Source of the DNA: Diplolepis rosae
Lineage: Eukaryota; Arthropoda; Insecta; Hymenoptera; Diplolepididae
NCBI GenBank assembly: GCA_030998225.1
Contig: JAPYXD010000259.1
Span: 4,883,001-4,947,000, forward strand
Direction: 5' to 3'
DNA length: 64,000 nucleotides
The stretch's first letter is position 1. Each line of letters begins with the position of its first letter. A program made the translations under genes and the position numbers. Positions 23,614 through 34,965 of this stretch are shown here, one piece after another. The notes below the pieces were generated by a model. The model saw only the letters and a program-made list of their open reading frames with translations, was not told where the DNA came from and ran no database searches.

Positions 23614-23847
23614 CTAACAACTAAAGGAGTTCGTAAAAGTGGGGCCGGATCTGCAGTGTCCGCAAACGTCGAAAGAGATGTCTCGTCCTACTCTTTGGAT
23701 CTTGGAAATAACCGGTGATGCCGTCGAGAAACCGGAAATTACGATGATAACGAAGAAGACGAGCGACAGCAGTGCTTGCTGTCGTCGAGTGGAGCTTATA
23801 CAAACGCGCGAGTCCTCGCGAATTCGCTTACAGGAAACTGAAGAGGA
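23614..23847 (-). CDS. Candidate exon of a small secreted or membrane peptide
   Basis: Read on the minus strand, 78 codons run from a possible 3' splice site (TTTCCCAG just above 23847) to TAG at 23614-23616. Codon use is GC3-biased, unlike the AT-rich flanks. Residues 25-40 form a hydrophobic stretch (ALLSLVFFVIIVISGF) preceded by Arg-Arg-Gln-Gln and followed by STASP, a good signal-peptide or signal-anchor pattern. After it come basic sites (KIQRVGR) and two close cysteines in DVCGHC. There is no ATG in the exon, so the start would lie in an upstream exon. I recognise no family. The plus strand is also open here (74 codons), so the strand is a judgement. Function is not assigned. Confidence 0.35.
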   Translation of the reverse strand, partial: SSSVSCKRIREDSRVCISSTRRQQALLSLVFFVIIVISGFSTASPVISKIQRVGRDISFDVCGHCRSGPTFTNSFSC

Positions 23848-24380
23848 CTGGGAAACAATCTAAAATTAGATCTAAAATGAGATCTTTCGCGTAGAGAAAT
23901 AGAGTGAGAGGGGTTTAAGGGGGTAGTGTGGGAGGGGGTGGGAGAGTGATTGAAGTGGTAGAAGAGGGGAAATGAGGATGACATTTTCAACGCACACATT
24001 ATGTATGTAGGATGTTCCAAAATTGTATGCTTTGTACTCCTGTGGTGCAACCTGCAAAGCAGAATTTGCAAAAGCGCTGTTGACAAATTAAAATTCTCTT
24101 GTCACAATAATAGTGTAAGAACCAATAAATAATGAAATCTCAGTCAAAATGAAGATACTTAATTCTTTAAGGGGGTATTCTATAATAAGATTTTAGAAAA
24201 ATCTATTTTTTTCATTTTCTGAAAGTCTTAGGCATTTCCACTTCCATAAATATCTATCTATTTCTTCGAACACTGAGGGAATTGCTTTCATTGGAAATGT
24301 AGAGACAGAAATCTTATTTTTCAATTTTTAGAGTAAAGAAGCATTTTTTGAAAAATTCTATTGGTAAAAGTATATTTTAT
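23848..24380. other. Purine-rich patch and AT-rich sequence
   Basis: 23890-23980 is strongly G/A-rich (GGGGGTAGTGTGGGAGG and similar). At 24169, TTAAGGGGGTATTCTATAAT resembles the left end of the TTAA elements L and L2, but I find no matching right end. 24010-24060 (GGATGTTCCAAAATTGTATG) may be a transposon terminus; this is unproven. Confidence 0.4.
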
Positions 24381-24498
24381 TACACAAGGTGGGCCATCTG
24401 CTACCGAGTTTTTTAACTATGAATAAATGACACATCATGTCTGTATTAAGTCATTCTCCATGCACATATAAAATGTCAAAACTATGCCATTAGTAAAC

Positions 24499-24720
24499 AT
24501 GGATTCGTTTATGACCGAAGAACGCATTTTGGTAGTGCAAACTTATTACGAAAACGGTAAACGAAGTTTGGTTATCGCATAATTTCGAGAAATTCTGATG
24601 TGAATTGGCCACCAAGATCGTGCAATTTGACCCCTTTGAATTATTTCCTTTAGGGTTTTTTAAAAAGTAAAGTGTATATGAATTCCCCACAAACAATTTA
24701 AGACCTTAAGAAGATGTTTT
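24499..24720 (+). pseudogene. Deleted transposase: N-terminus joined to C-terminus
   Basis: ATG 24499 opens MDSFMTEERILVVQTYYENG, the first helix of a Tc1/mariner-type transposase. After a TAA and the segment FREIL the sequence jumps, with a frame change, to DVNWPPRSCNLTPLNYFL, then GFLKSKVYMNSPQTI and DLKK, the C-terminal end of such proteins. The Asp expected in the TPLD-Y motif is Asn. The whole catalytic middle is absent, and stops replace a Trp-position and a Gln-position codon. It cannot make a working enzyme. Confidence 0.8.
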
Positions 24721-24728
24721 TTCTACTA

Positions 24729-24949
24729 CACTCTAAAAACAAGTGTGTTACTTTTACACGTGAATTACGATAGTAACTTTTTAGGCATTTGAAGTGTGTA
24801 TTTTTAATACACATTACAAACGTAACGTTTAATTTTTAAACACTTTAACGTTTTGTACCCAAAATGTGTGTTAAAAATACACACTTCAAATGCCTAAAAA
24901 GTTACTATCGTGATTCACGTGTAAAAGTAACACACTTGTTTTTAGAGTG
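24729..24949. mobile_element. Near-perfect hairpin MITE, 221 bp
   Basis: Flanked by TA (24727-24728 and 24950-24951). Arms of about 85 bp begin CACTCTAAAAACAAGTGTG and are almost identical on both sides, including TTACTTTTACACGTGAAT, ACGATAGTAACTTTTTAGG and CACTTCAAATGC. The high arm identity suggests recent insertion. It sits in the deleted transposon and dates after it. Confidence 0.92.
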
Positions 24950-25177
24950 TAGGGGGTCAGAAATGAATTTGTTTGCCCTGCACGGGCAATAAAATCCACT
25001 TTATAACCCGCTTGTACAAAAAGTCACCTTACATGAACGAATTATTAAATTTCCAATAAAATACGCTTCAACATAGAAAAATAATATGTAACAGTGAGAA
25101 TTTTTTGCATAAAAAAACTAAGCTTTAGAAAAACCTTATGAGGCTTTACCATACCAAATGTTATATGGCCCACCCTG

Positions 25178-27604
25178 TACAAACAAAAAGATTTGATTCA
25201 ATGAACAAAATTATTTTATTGACACTACAACATTTTTCACTTCGTAAAATTTGGTTGATCCAACCAAATATTTTATTTACTTTTTATAAATTTTAAATAT
25301 TTAAAAGATTTAACCAAGAATTTTAGTTATAGGTCAATAAAATACTTGTAAATTCAACAAAACGATCTTGTTCAATGAACAAAACTTATTTTTCAAGTGT
25401 GATCAGGGCAACAAAACCTTCTATTGCGTGTCCTAGAACTTGTTTTGAAATTTTATACTTGTATCTTTTAATTTTAGTATTTTTTCTGTGAAAAAATTTC
25501 CAATTTGGAATGATTACCCAGGCCACCAAAATTTGTAACCAAATATCTTGGTTTATTCAAAAAAATTGTTTGGTTACACTAAGTACATTTTTTGAGGGTG
25601 TTTCTACACAGTTGATGAATTTAATTAAAAATTTCAAGAATTCGAAAATAATGGAATCCTCAAAACACTAAAAACACAACCAAATTTGGACCAAAATCAC
25701 CACTAGAAAAAAAAAACCTTGAGAATTTAGTTGCATTGGAAATGAACAATTCGAAAACATTTTGAAAGAGTACATTTAGAGTAAAGTTTATTTGATTTGA
25801 CAAAAACTTGTTCAGATCAACTGAATAAATTTATTAACACACCATCAACCAAGGGTGTGATTAATTTAATCAAATCTTTTGTTGTTTCGACCAAAAAATT
25901 TTTTAGATTAAATAATTTAGTATAACCAACCAGACACTTTCTCTGAATCAATCAACGTTTTATTAAAATTGTACACGCAGAAAAAAGAAACGTAAGTTTT
26001 ATTCAATTAAATCCATAGACTTTATGTACGTTTCACCTTTCTTTCAGTAAAATCTACTAAACTCGGAATTATTACTATTTTATAGATTTTCCTGAAAGCT
26101 AAGTGAAACGTATAGAAAATCTGTTGATTAAACTGAAATTCTTGGAAAATCTACAAAAAGTACAATTTATAATGATAAGTACCAAACTTTCTGTAAATTG
26201 CACGAAACTTTTTTGACTTAATTTTCAGAATTTTTCGATATAAGTATCGGAATAATAATTATTTATAACAGAAAATTAAAAAATCGTCTCTTAAATTTAC
26301 CAAGAAATATCTCTTTCTAAACTCTTGCAGAAGTTTCGAGAAATGTACCTGAACTAATTACTCTAGTAATTTACACTAATTTTTTAGTCAAATAGAATTA
26401 ACACTTATTAAAACTTCTTACTAAATCAAATTACTTTAGCCGAGTTTTCACTATTTCAGATATACACATAATGCAATATCGAAGTCGAGTTGGAATTATG
26501 TGAATCAGACTTTTCTAACAATAAAATGAATAAAACAATAGCTTTAAATTGGGATGTTTGCCCTTTAAGAAATCTTCGTCACGTGCAGCAAAGCTGCCTT
26601 TGATAGCACGTTTTAACAAAATAGAACCTTACGCTGATCTACTCGATTGAGGATCAAATGATACCCAAGGGCAGATCCATCATTACTCGTAACAGAAGAG
26701 AGAAGTAAAAGGAGAAGAGACAGTGATACTTATACAATGAGACTAACCGAGATCAAGTCTTCAAATCAGGGTGAGGGTATTAGGGGAGAGGAGAGGGGTT
26801 AAAAAAGGATAGACAGGAGTTGGAGTCGAGAAGAGTGATGTGGCAATAAGAAGGGGTTTTCCATCTCGTTTGCTAGCAGAGCCAATCAGGGATCAACCTT
26901 CAGTATTATACAAGATCTTCTCTGACCTAGGGCAAAAAAAAAAAATTGTCACTTTGAAAATAGGCCGCGTGACTCACCTTCTCTCATATCAACTTGTACT
27001 TTTTTGAATTCCCCGCAAAACGAGGTAGTGAATTTGTTGAATCTCAAAATGTCATTTATAGATCAAATCAAATGCTTCTTGAAGAAAAATACATGTACCT
27101 AACTTATTTAATAGATTTTTTATTTTTATTTTCTTAATTATTGGTTCTATAATAAGTGTTGAGAAGACCGGGGTAAGTTGTCGGGTTAACATTTATTGCT
27201 CTCTAAAAAGTTAATAGAACGTGTTATTGATGCGTTCTTTTTTATTTTGAATCGCAAATTATCATACAAGATATTTTTATGTATGATATTTCAATCAGAC
27301 AACTAATTGATAATTCAATATTCACGACGAGTTATTGTACATGCAGACAACTTTGCCCCAGTTACCGATGCAAAGTTGTTCGCTATATTTTTATAGAAAT
27401 AGAAACATCTTAGGAGTGAAAAATTTCATAGTTATATTCATTGCCATTTCATGCATTTTGAAAGTAACGATTAATTATATATATATATATATATAATTAT
27501 ATTATATACAATAAGGAATAAAAACATTTATTTATTTATTTTCATAATTACGTGATGGAATAATGTTTCTTCTATAGAAATATCAAATTTCTATAATAGG
27601 AATA
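25178..27604. other. AT-rich sequence, family C relics, one GC-richer patch
   Basis: 25190-25400 and 25520-25960 hold decayed AACCAAATATTTTGTT words. At 25975, CACGCAGAAAAAAGAAACGT resembles a MITE end, with a partly inverted GAAACGTATAGAAAATCTG block at 26104. 26540-26920 is less AT-rich and purine-rich (GGGGAGAGGAGAGGGG), without a credible frame; it could be untranslated exon or regulatory DNA. 27478-27495 is a short (TA)n. Confidence 0.4.
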
Positions 27605-27986
27605 CACTGAGAAAAAAGATTTGATTGAATAAAAAAAAATAATTTGTTTGAACGACTTTCTTTGATTTAAAGAAATGATTTGTTTAAATGAAATAAAATT
27701 TGTTTGATTCAAACAAAATATCTTTGAACCAAATAAATATTTGTTTGAATCAAATTAATTTTTCTTCAAAACAAAGAAATTAATGCATTGATATATGGTC
27801 AAAGATATAATTTGTTTGATTTAAGGCAGAAAATTATTTGATTCAAACAAATGTTCATTTGGTCGAAAAATATTTTGTTTGAATCAAACAAATTTTATTT
27901 CATTTAAACAAATCATTTCTTTAAATCAAAGAAAGACGTTCAAACAAATTATTATCTTTGATTCAATCAAATCTTTTTTCTCAGTG
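27605..27986. mobile_element. Foldback MITE family B, copy 2
   Basis: Flanked by TA (27603-27604 and 27987-27988). Inverted ends CACTGAGAAAAAAGATTTGA are exact over about 25 bp. Arms continue with TTGTTTGAACG, AAGAAATGATTTGTTTAAA and GAATCAAACAAA words, so nearly all 382 bp fold back. It is collinear with 11131-11513. Confidence 0.92.
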
Positions 27987-30599
27987 TATCTATATCGAGT
28001 CATATCACGAAAATAATATTCCGGTCAGAAAATCTTCTTTTCTTTCGTTATTAAAACTGCATTTTCATACATCTTTTGTTTTGGCGAAAATTTTTAAAAT
28101 CAATTCAAAATTACGAAATTGTTTCTCAAATTTACTAAAAAATAAGTGAATTTTCTGAAATTCTATCTTTATTTTGCAAAATTGTAATTGAATAAAACAT
28201 CCATTACGAGTTTCGGGAAATTACGACAAAGATTTTTACCAGTGTATGTATTAGAATATCTAATCTAAACTTTTGAAAATTATAAAATGAAGTTTCACGC
28301 AAGTTTCGAATTAACCTCAATTATTAAATTTTAAAAATAGTTTGTATAAAAAAATGCAAAACTTGACGAACTCTCAATTCACAATAACATATTACAATAG
28401 CAATATATAATTCGATTTTTTCGAATAATTACAAGTTGAAAATAATGAAATAGTTTTTGGAGAGTTTAGATAATAAAAGGTAGTTTATAATTGATTAAAT
28501 GAGAATGAAACTTTTCTCTAAGAACTAAATTTATCCCTAATATGCAGTTTGTACTTTTCCTCTTTCTATTAACTTCCAAGGCCATTACTTGAAACTAATT
28601 AAATCCATAATTTTTTGATTATCATGAAACTTGAATCGTGAGCACATAAGCAGATGTTTGTTATTTTCTAGAAAAAAGAAACATTTATATTTTGTGAAAG
28701 AGCTTATCGCTTTAGCCCAGCATTCAACTTTACGCAATTATCCCGCACGTACATTAATAAACATCCCTTCAAGTTGCTAAAAGTAATTACATTTACTTCG
28801 GTAGTTTAGAACTTCATTATCGACTGAAAAGAACGATTTACTTCACGGTCATTATTATTTATAAGAGACCACTGCAACGATACAAGAAATGAATATACTT
28901 TTTTCTTCTTTTTCGACTCTGAACACACTAATATCGAGGTGATTTGTAATTTTCAATTTATTTAAATATTTTACTCAGAAAAAAAATGTTATTGATTCAA
29001 CAAGCATTTTTTTGAATCAACTAATTTTTTGTAGATTGAATAGATTGGCAAAATCAACTAAACATTTGTTTGAATCATCTAACATTTTATTTTTTTGTCA
29101 AATCAACCAAATTTCATTTGAATGAACTTAATATTACTGTATTTTCATGAAAAAAGTATTCGAGCCAGGAAACTGGTTCAAACGCACTCAGGATTTTGGT
29201 ATATTTAAGCAAAGTTTGTTTGAATCAATCAAATAATTGCGTTGATATAGAGTCAACAAAATCTCTAATTGTTTCATTAAACTTTTTTGCAGGTTAAGTA
29301 ATTTGTAAAAATGAACCATCAATTTTTTTCAAATCTATCAACATTTTGTTGAATTCACTTTATATAGAAATTGTCGAATTAAAATAAGGTGAGATGAATT
29401 AAATTTTTTTAAATTAATTTAATTTTAATTTTAAAAAACTGCAAGAATATCATTTTTGAAAGAACTAGAAATTTATGCATATTTGCAACTGTTTATTTGA
29501 ACATTTTAAGACTGATGCCCATTTACAATAAGTATTGCTCAAAACTTTTGTGTGAATTTCCTAAACTTTGAACAGAAAATAATTATAACTCTGCGTTAGA
29601 GTAGGAAACGTTCTCTATATGTTACTTTAAACTAAATATATCTGGTCTCCATATAACATTTGGCCTCTGACGACGATGCAGTTAATAGCTCCTATAAATT
29701 GATAGTAGAGAGAGAAAAAATTATAAAGGAAGGGAAAGAGAGATCAATTATGTTAATTGTTAGGAGACTTCTTGACAAGTACAAAAAAGTATAACACCAT
29801 AAAAACAGCTGATTGCTTTTAAATCATTATTCACTGATAATTTTACGAGTCAATGGTAACATATTTATCAATTATTTCTGTTATACATATCATTGAGCTA
29901 TGTATCAGATCGGTCACGTGACCACTAAGAGAAAAATTTATCGAGTTTAGTTTCCACAGCTTTATTTCTAAAATAATTAATATTTCACACTAAAATTAAT
30001 TGGTTAGTGAAAAAATAATAAATTCCTTAGCACAAAGAGTATTACAGTGAAGAATTTGTTCGATTGTCAAATCCGTTGAGAACTTAGTTGTTTCAAGAAT
30101 TTCTTTATCAGATCCCAAGACTGTAGAAAAAAACGATTATTATTTTAAGAAGAGTGTTATAAAAATCAAACTCCATTGATTTTCTCTTAAGGCCATGGAT
30201 CAATCGTACCACGTGACTAAATTATATGTGTATTAATCCGTTCATGTAAGATAAATATAGCACCACAAAACACAATTATGAAAATTTGGGAAACAAGTCT
30301 CTTAACTTCTGTTTAATAAAAATTTTGGAAAAAACTACAAGACTTATTGACAATTACAGTTAACTGTAAAAATGACGTTTTTTTATCGTCTCTTATTGTA
30401 TTTTCAAAATATTCAGGAAAATATTTTGTACACTCAAAAAAAAGTCCAGTTAAAAAAACCGGAATTCAGGTTATTTTTACCAGATTTTTCATGAATTAGT
30501 AGAAAATCTGTTTGAAATAACCAAAATTTCTTTGAATTAACTTTATATAGAAATTGTAGGACTTTATGTAGAAAATAATATTGTATCATAACGTTTTTT
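27987..30599. other. AT-rich sequence, family C relics
   Basis: 28975-29360 holds decayed AATCAACTAAACATTTGTTTGA words with a CTCAGAAAAAAAATG terminus. 30187-30200 has TTAAGGCCATGGATCAATC, an isolated end of the TTAA family I. Nothing coding is seen. Confidence 0.4.
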
Positions 30600-31085
30600 T
30601 GTATCTCGTATAATTTAACTGGAAAATGGAATTTTGATATTGACTTTTTTCGAATTTGAATATGCTGTAACATTTCTAATTTTGATTTAATCAAAAAATG
30701 TTATCAGGATAATTTTTAGAGATTTATGAGCACTATTAAAAACCAGTATTGGAATTTTTGATTTTTTCAAAAAGTTATTTTCAAAAACATAAAAGTAGTG
30801 CTCAATACCTCAATTTTGATTGGATGTGGCTGGTTAACGAACTTGTCCTTACTTTTTCGGCTCCGATAAAGTGTGCCAAAGCTCAATTCAATCTGATAAT
30901 TGTATCGAGAGTTATGCCGCACACGACCTACTACAGACAGACAGACATAAACAGAAATAAACTTGAAGGTATGCGAAGAGCACAAGACCGAGCGCGAAGC
31001 GCGACGATCGAATCGCGCGCCCTAGGCGCGCTCAAACTTGCGAGCGCAGCGCGCGATGAGAATGTGCCCGCGAAGCGGGCAGATT
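30600..31085 (+). mobile_element. Dispersed repeat family E, copy 1, with GC mini-hairpins
   Basis: It shares ATTTTGATTGGATGTGGCTGG, TTAACGAACTTGTCCTTAC, TTTTTCGGCTCCGATAAAG and ACAGACAGACA blocks with 37925-38364 and, inverted, 34966-36110. Its right part (30985-31085) is GC-rich and packed with small palindromes: GCGCGAAGCGC at 30992-31002, CGCGCCCTAGGCGCG near 31015, and GCCCGCGAAGCGGGC at 31066-31080. An open frame of 118 codons crosses it, but the other copies do not keep that frame. The class of element is unknown. Confidence 0.7.
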
Positions 31086-33083
31086 TTTTTTCTTTTCTTC
31101 GTTAGACTTATTTGTTCTATTTGAACTGAGGAAATTTTAAAATTCGGAAATTTAGACGAAAAATTATGATTTAAAAAAAAGTGACTTTTATTTTTTTAGT
31201 AATTTGTTCATAAAAAAGGTATTAAAAATCGAAATTTCTTAAAATCCGTAGTTCACATAGAGTAGTTTTTCATACTGAATAAAAAAATTTGGTTTAAGAA
31301 AATCGGTTAAGAACTTTTTTAGTTATCTTTCCCGGAAAGTGTAAAAATATGGTTTTGAGAAAACGCGCTTTAGATTTCGTAATGTACGTACGTACGTAAT
31401 GTACGTGACCGACTTAATTTCCGTGTTTCTCCCGAAATACTTCGAATTTCGAGCTAAAATTTTACACACATAATCTTGAATAGTTGCCAATTCGGTTATG
31501 CAGAAAAAAAAACACGATTTTTTGAGACCTATTGAGGGGACTGTCCCCTTAAACTATTTTTTTCCGTGTACATGAGTTTAAAGTTCAGATCCTCCCAGTT
31601 GACACCGTAGCCACTAAATGTAGGTAAATATGTATAATAAATAATCAAATCTTGCATCAGTTTATCGTTTGAAGATAATTGCTTGTTGATAATTCGATTC
31701 TAAAATTCAAGAAGCAAGAAATGTTTATCGAAAATGAGTCAGAATTTATCATGTTTGCCGCTCCTCTCTAATTATTGTCAGTGTGGGTACGTGCCGCTGG
31801 ACGCGTATGTCACTTTGAAGAGGAAGCAGGTAATAAAGAAGTCGGTCTGCTTACAAAGGTAGACAAATGTTTCGCTAAAAAAGGATACGCTCGCTTGACG
31901 TAATTCATCACGATTAAAGCTCCGAGCGCAGGATTGCGCTCCTGCATTTTTCAGTCTCTTTTGCTCTCTCAATATAAACATGTTTTTATAACGAAACGTT
32001 AATTGTAAGATTCGAAGAAAACATTTTACCTCAGATCATACCCGATAATTACTCTTTTTTCACCTCATGGCATAGGAAAGATGTACCAATAGAAAATTCT
32101 AAAAATAAATCTGCATCAATAAAATTTTTTTGCATCATTATGTAAAGAACCTGGCCAGCTACCTTCAGGGGGGAAGGATTTAGATGATTTTTAAAAACAT
32201 TTGGTTGGATAAACAACATTTTTGTTTATCTGAGCAAATTTTTTTGCTGGAATGAACGAAAGCTTATAGATGAATGTACTGAGAAAAATATTTGATTAAT
32301 TCAGTAATATTTTTGCCGGCTTAATCGTAATATTTCTTCACGCATTGAATTTTATTAAATTGAACCAAAAATTTTGCTAATCTAACCAAGCATATAAATT
32401 ACTCTCAATAAATTCAAAGTATTTATTAGAATCAACTAAAAAATTTAGTTAAGTCAATAAAATACTTTATGAATTGAATAAAATAATTTTGTTCAATGAG
32501 CAACATTTTTTTAAAATGAAATCTTGTTAAATCAACAAAATATATTGTTGATGCTGAAAAGTTTTGTTGTTAAATTCACCAATTAAATTTGTTTTTGATG
32601 TATCAAATAAAATAATTTGACGGCGTTAAACACATGTTTGATAGAATCAAAAAAAAATATACCATAACATCAACCAAACACTTTTAAGCAAAAAATAGTG
32701 TCGGGTTAGCTAGACATTTTGTTGTTTATAAAATAACAAAACATTAGGGTTGCAACAACCAAAATTGTGTTGATTAAAAGGCATTTTTCTTTTAAAATTT
32801 GGGAAATGGTCTTTTTTCATTTTCTCTACAATTTCCCAAAATTTCAGCAGAAAATTTAATGTATTTTGGACGTAAATATGTAGAAACTGAACCAAGTTGT
32901 TCAAATGAACTTGCTAATTGTCTCAAGTATCACAAGCCCTTGACCAAATATTTTAAGAGTATGCCAAACGGCAATACAACATGAGATATTGTTATCGAAT
33001 ATGTCACAACAGATCAAATGCCTATTTTTGTCGAAAAGCATTAATTAAATAAAAAAGATAGACTAAGTGGGTCACGTAATCTA
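31086..33083. other. AT-rich sequence with element relics
   Basis: 31378-31406 has ACGTACGTACGT repeats. 31536-31552 is GGGGACTGTCCCC followed by TTAA, with AAAAAATCG just inside, so it may be one end of another TTAA element. 31780-31960 is GC-richer without a convincing exon. 32200-32780 holds family C words. 32790-32880 matches the dispersed repeat at 6940-7040. Confidence 0.4.
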
Positions 33084-33360
33084 CACGGAGAAACTTTTTA
33101 TATGAATTTTTACTATAGTATTTTTCAATTTAGGGAAAAACGTATCACTTTGAGAATTTTTGTTAGTAAAAATACTAAAATTTATAATAATGATATGAAA
33201 CTCCAGCATAGTTCATAGCAAATTTTACTATAGTTTATACTAAAGTTTCATATCATTATTATAAAGTTTAGTATTTTTACTAACAAAAATTCTCAGTGAT
33301 ACGTTTTTCCCTAAATTGAAAAATACTATAGTAAAAATTCTTATAAAAAGTTTCTCCGTG
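33084..33360. mobile_element. Near-perfect hairpin MITE family G, 277 bp
   Basis: Flanked by TA (33082-33083 and 33361-33362). The two arms, about 120 bp each, differ at few positions. They begin CACGGAGAAACTTTTTATA and include TACTATAGTATTTTTCAATT and AGGGAAAAACGTATCACT. The high arm identity points to recent origin or repair from the opposite arm. G-prime elements share its AGTTTCATATCATTATTATA-like core, so they are relatives. Confidence 0.93.
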
Positions 33361-33387
33361 TAGAAAATATATTTCATACGATTTAGT

Positions 33388-33545
33388 ATATTATGCAACT
33401 AGGAAAAAAAAATTTATTTCGGGAGCGTGAAGTTTGATGCCCGAGCAAAGCGAGGGCGAAATGGATTTGTTTGACCCGCAGGGGGTAATAAAATGCACTT
33501 TATAACCCGCTATTAGGAAAATATATTTTTCTACCAGCGGGTCAT
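33388..33545. mobile_element. Hairpin element of family H, copy 3
   Basis: It begins TATTATGCAACTAGGAAAAA, continues GAAGTTTGATGCCCGAGC and AAAGCGAGGG as in 22728-22837, then GTAATAAAATGCACTTTATA and ACCCGCTATTAGGAAAA. Its end, TTTTCTACCAGCGGGTCAT, is the inverse of ACCCGCTATTAGGAAAA. It appears to be a composite of both kinds of H hairpin. Confidence 0.65.
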
Positions 33546-33821
33546 GAATAATGAATAATAATATTATTTACCACATTAAAGAATATTTTCACTGAAACTT
33601 TGGGACATGATAGAGGAAATATTAAAAGAGGGTCCTGAACTTCAATTGATTTGAAACAATTGAAAAAATCTTAGTCTCGGTAAAACAGGAATTAATTTTT
33701 TCAATTGTTTAAAATCAGTTATCAGAAATTACATTTTTTATTGTTTTCTTTTATTTACTTTTCTTTTAATATTTTCCAAATTTACAGAAAGTTTCGTGGT
33801 CCGGTTAATCTATTGCTTTAA

Positions 33822-34537
33822 GGCCATGGGCCATGCAGGTCACGTGATCAATTCAGTCACCGGCTATCTATTTTTCTCTCTATATATAAAATTTTAAATC
33901 AAAATAAATCGGTCAAAATTTTGGAAATTATCAATAATAGCATATGAAAGGAATAAGGGAAAGATTAAAATAAAAAAGAACAATCAATTTCATTAAGGGC
34001 ATGTGATACTTAGGAATTTAGCAAATTTGATTGATATTAGGTTTCTTCATTTTTGTGTCTAAAGAACAAAAAATTTTCTTTTCAAAATTTGGGAAATGTT
34101 AAAGAAGATAAAAACGATCGTATATAGAACTATATTGGCTTCAAGATTAAAAAAAGGTCAATATTAGCAAAATATATCGGAAAATTCTTTTTCATTGTCA
34201 AAACCAAAAGTAGTCTATTTACGTCCGTAAATTTGCTAAAATGACTTATTTTTATCAACAAATGTTTATATCATTATGGATATAGATATTCAAACGATAT
34301 TTCATTATCCGTGGAAAAGTAGTCACAGAACTGTAATTTCCGATAACACTTTCGATTTATATTTTGAAATGAGAGAAATTGCAGAATTTTTACTAAAACA
34401 AAATTAAAAGGCGTTCCTTATTATCTTCTGATAAATTTACCAAATTATAAACTAGATATTTTATAAACAAAAAAAGTTATCTCATATGGTTGAATTAACA
34501 TATAATTTTTGTCACTTGACCTGCTTGGCCCATGGTC
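33822..34537. mobile_element. TTAA-flanked element family I, copy 1 (716 bp)
   Basis: TTAA stands outside both ends (33818-33821 and 34538-34541). Inverted ends are GGCCATGGGCCATGCAGGTC and (reverse) GACCATGGGCCAAGCAGGTC. It is related by its end and by an ACAGAAACTTT block in the left flank to 55024-55242. It has no coding content. Confidence 0.75.
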
Positions 34538-34965
34538 TTAAAAGAATTATTATTTTTCTAAGCAAACCTGTAACACTTTTATCAAAAGTAATTCTTAAAA
34601 AGAACAATAATTTATCAAAGGAACCCCATTAATTCTGTTCTTAAAAATAACAAGTCCATGTATAATTTTTGTTAAAGTCATATGACTTTAAGTATTCTGA
34701 ACCCCCGCATCTGAAGACTTACGAATTGGTTCGGAACTTTGACATTTATTAATGATTCCTTTCGGTGATTTATGATAGCAAAATGAGAAGCGGAACGCAA
34801 CTTATGTGCATAATGTGACTGCATGTGCATAACCGTACGTAACAGGTACACCGTAAAAGCTATACGGAATTTTCTTAACAATTTTGTAGGCAAAATTCAT
34901 TACTTCGGGTGAAAGAACTTACGACATTATAATTGGAAATTTGTCCATTATTTAAAAAAATTTAT

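Larger units (their letters stand above)
24383..25177 (+). mobile_element. Internally deleted mariner/Tc1-like element
   Basis: It is flanked by TA (24381-24382 and 25178-25179). The inverted ends are CACAAGGTGGGCCATCTG on the left and, in reverse, CAGGGTGGGCCATATAAC on the right. The fused remains of a transposase (24499-24720) lie in the left half. Two later insertions follow: a 221-bp hairpin MITE and a family H fragment. ACAGGGTGGGCCA-type ends are typical of mariner-related elements in insects (family knowledge). Confidence 0.8.

Noticed and set aside
30749..31105. 118-codon frame ending in the GC-rich module
   Set aside because: It is part of dispersed family E, and the other copies do not preserve the frame.
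31378..31406. ACGTACGT tandem as a CRISPR- or origin-like array
   Set aside because: It is only a few tetranucleotide units, and the window is eukaryotic nuclear DNA. No CRISPR array exists here.
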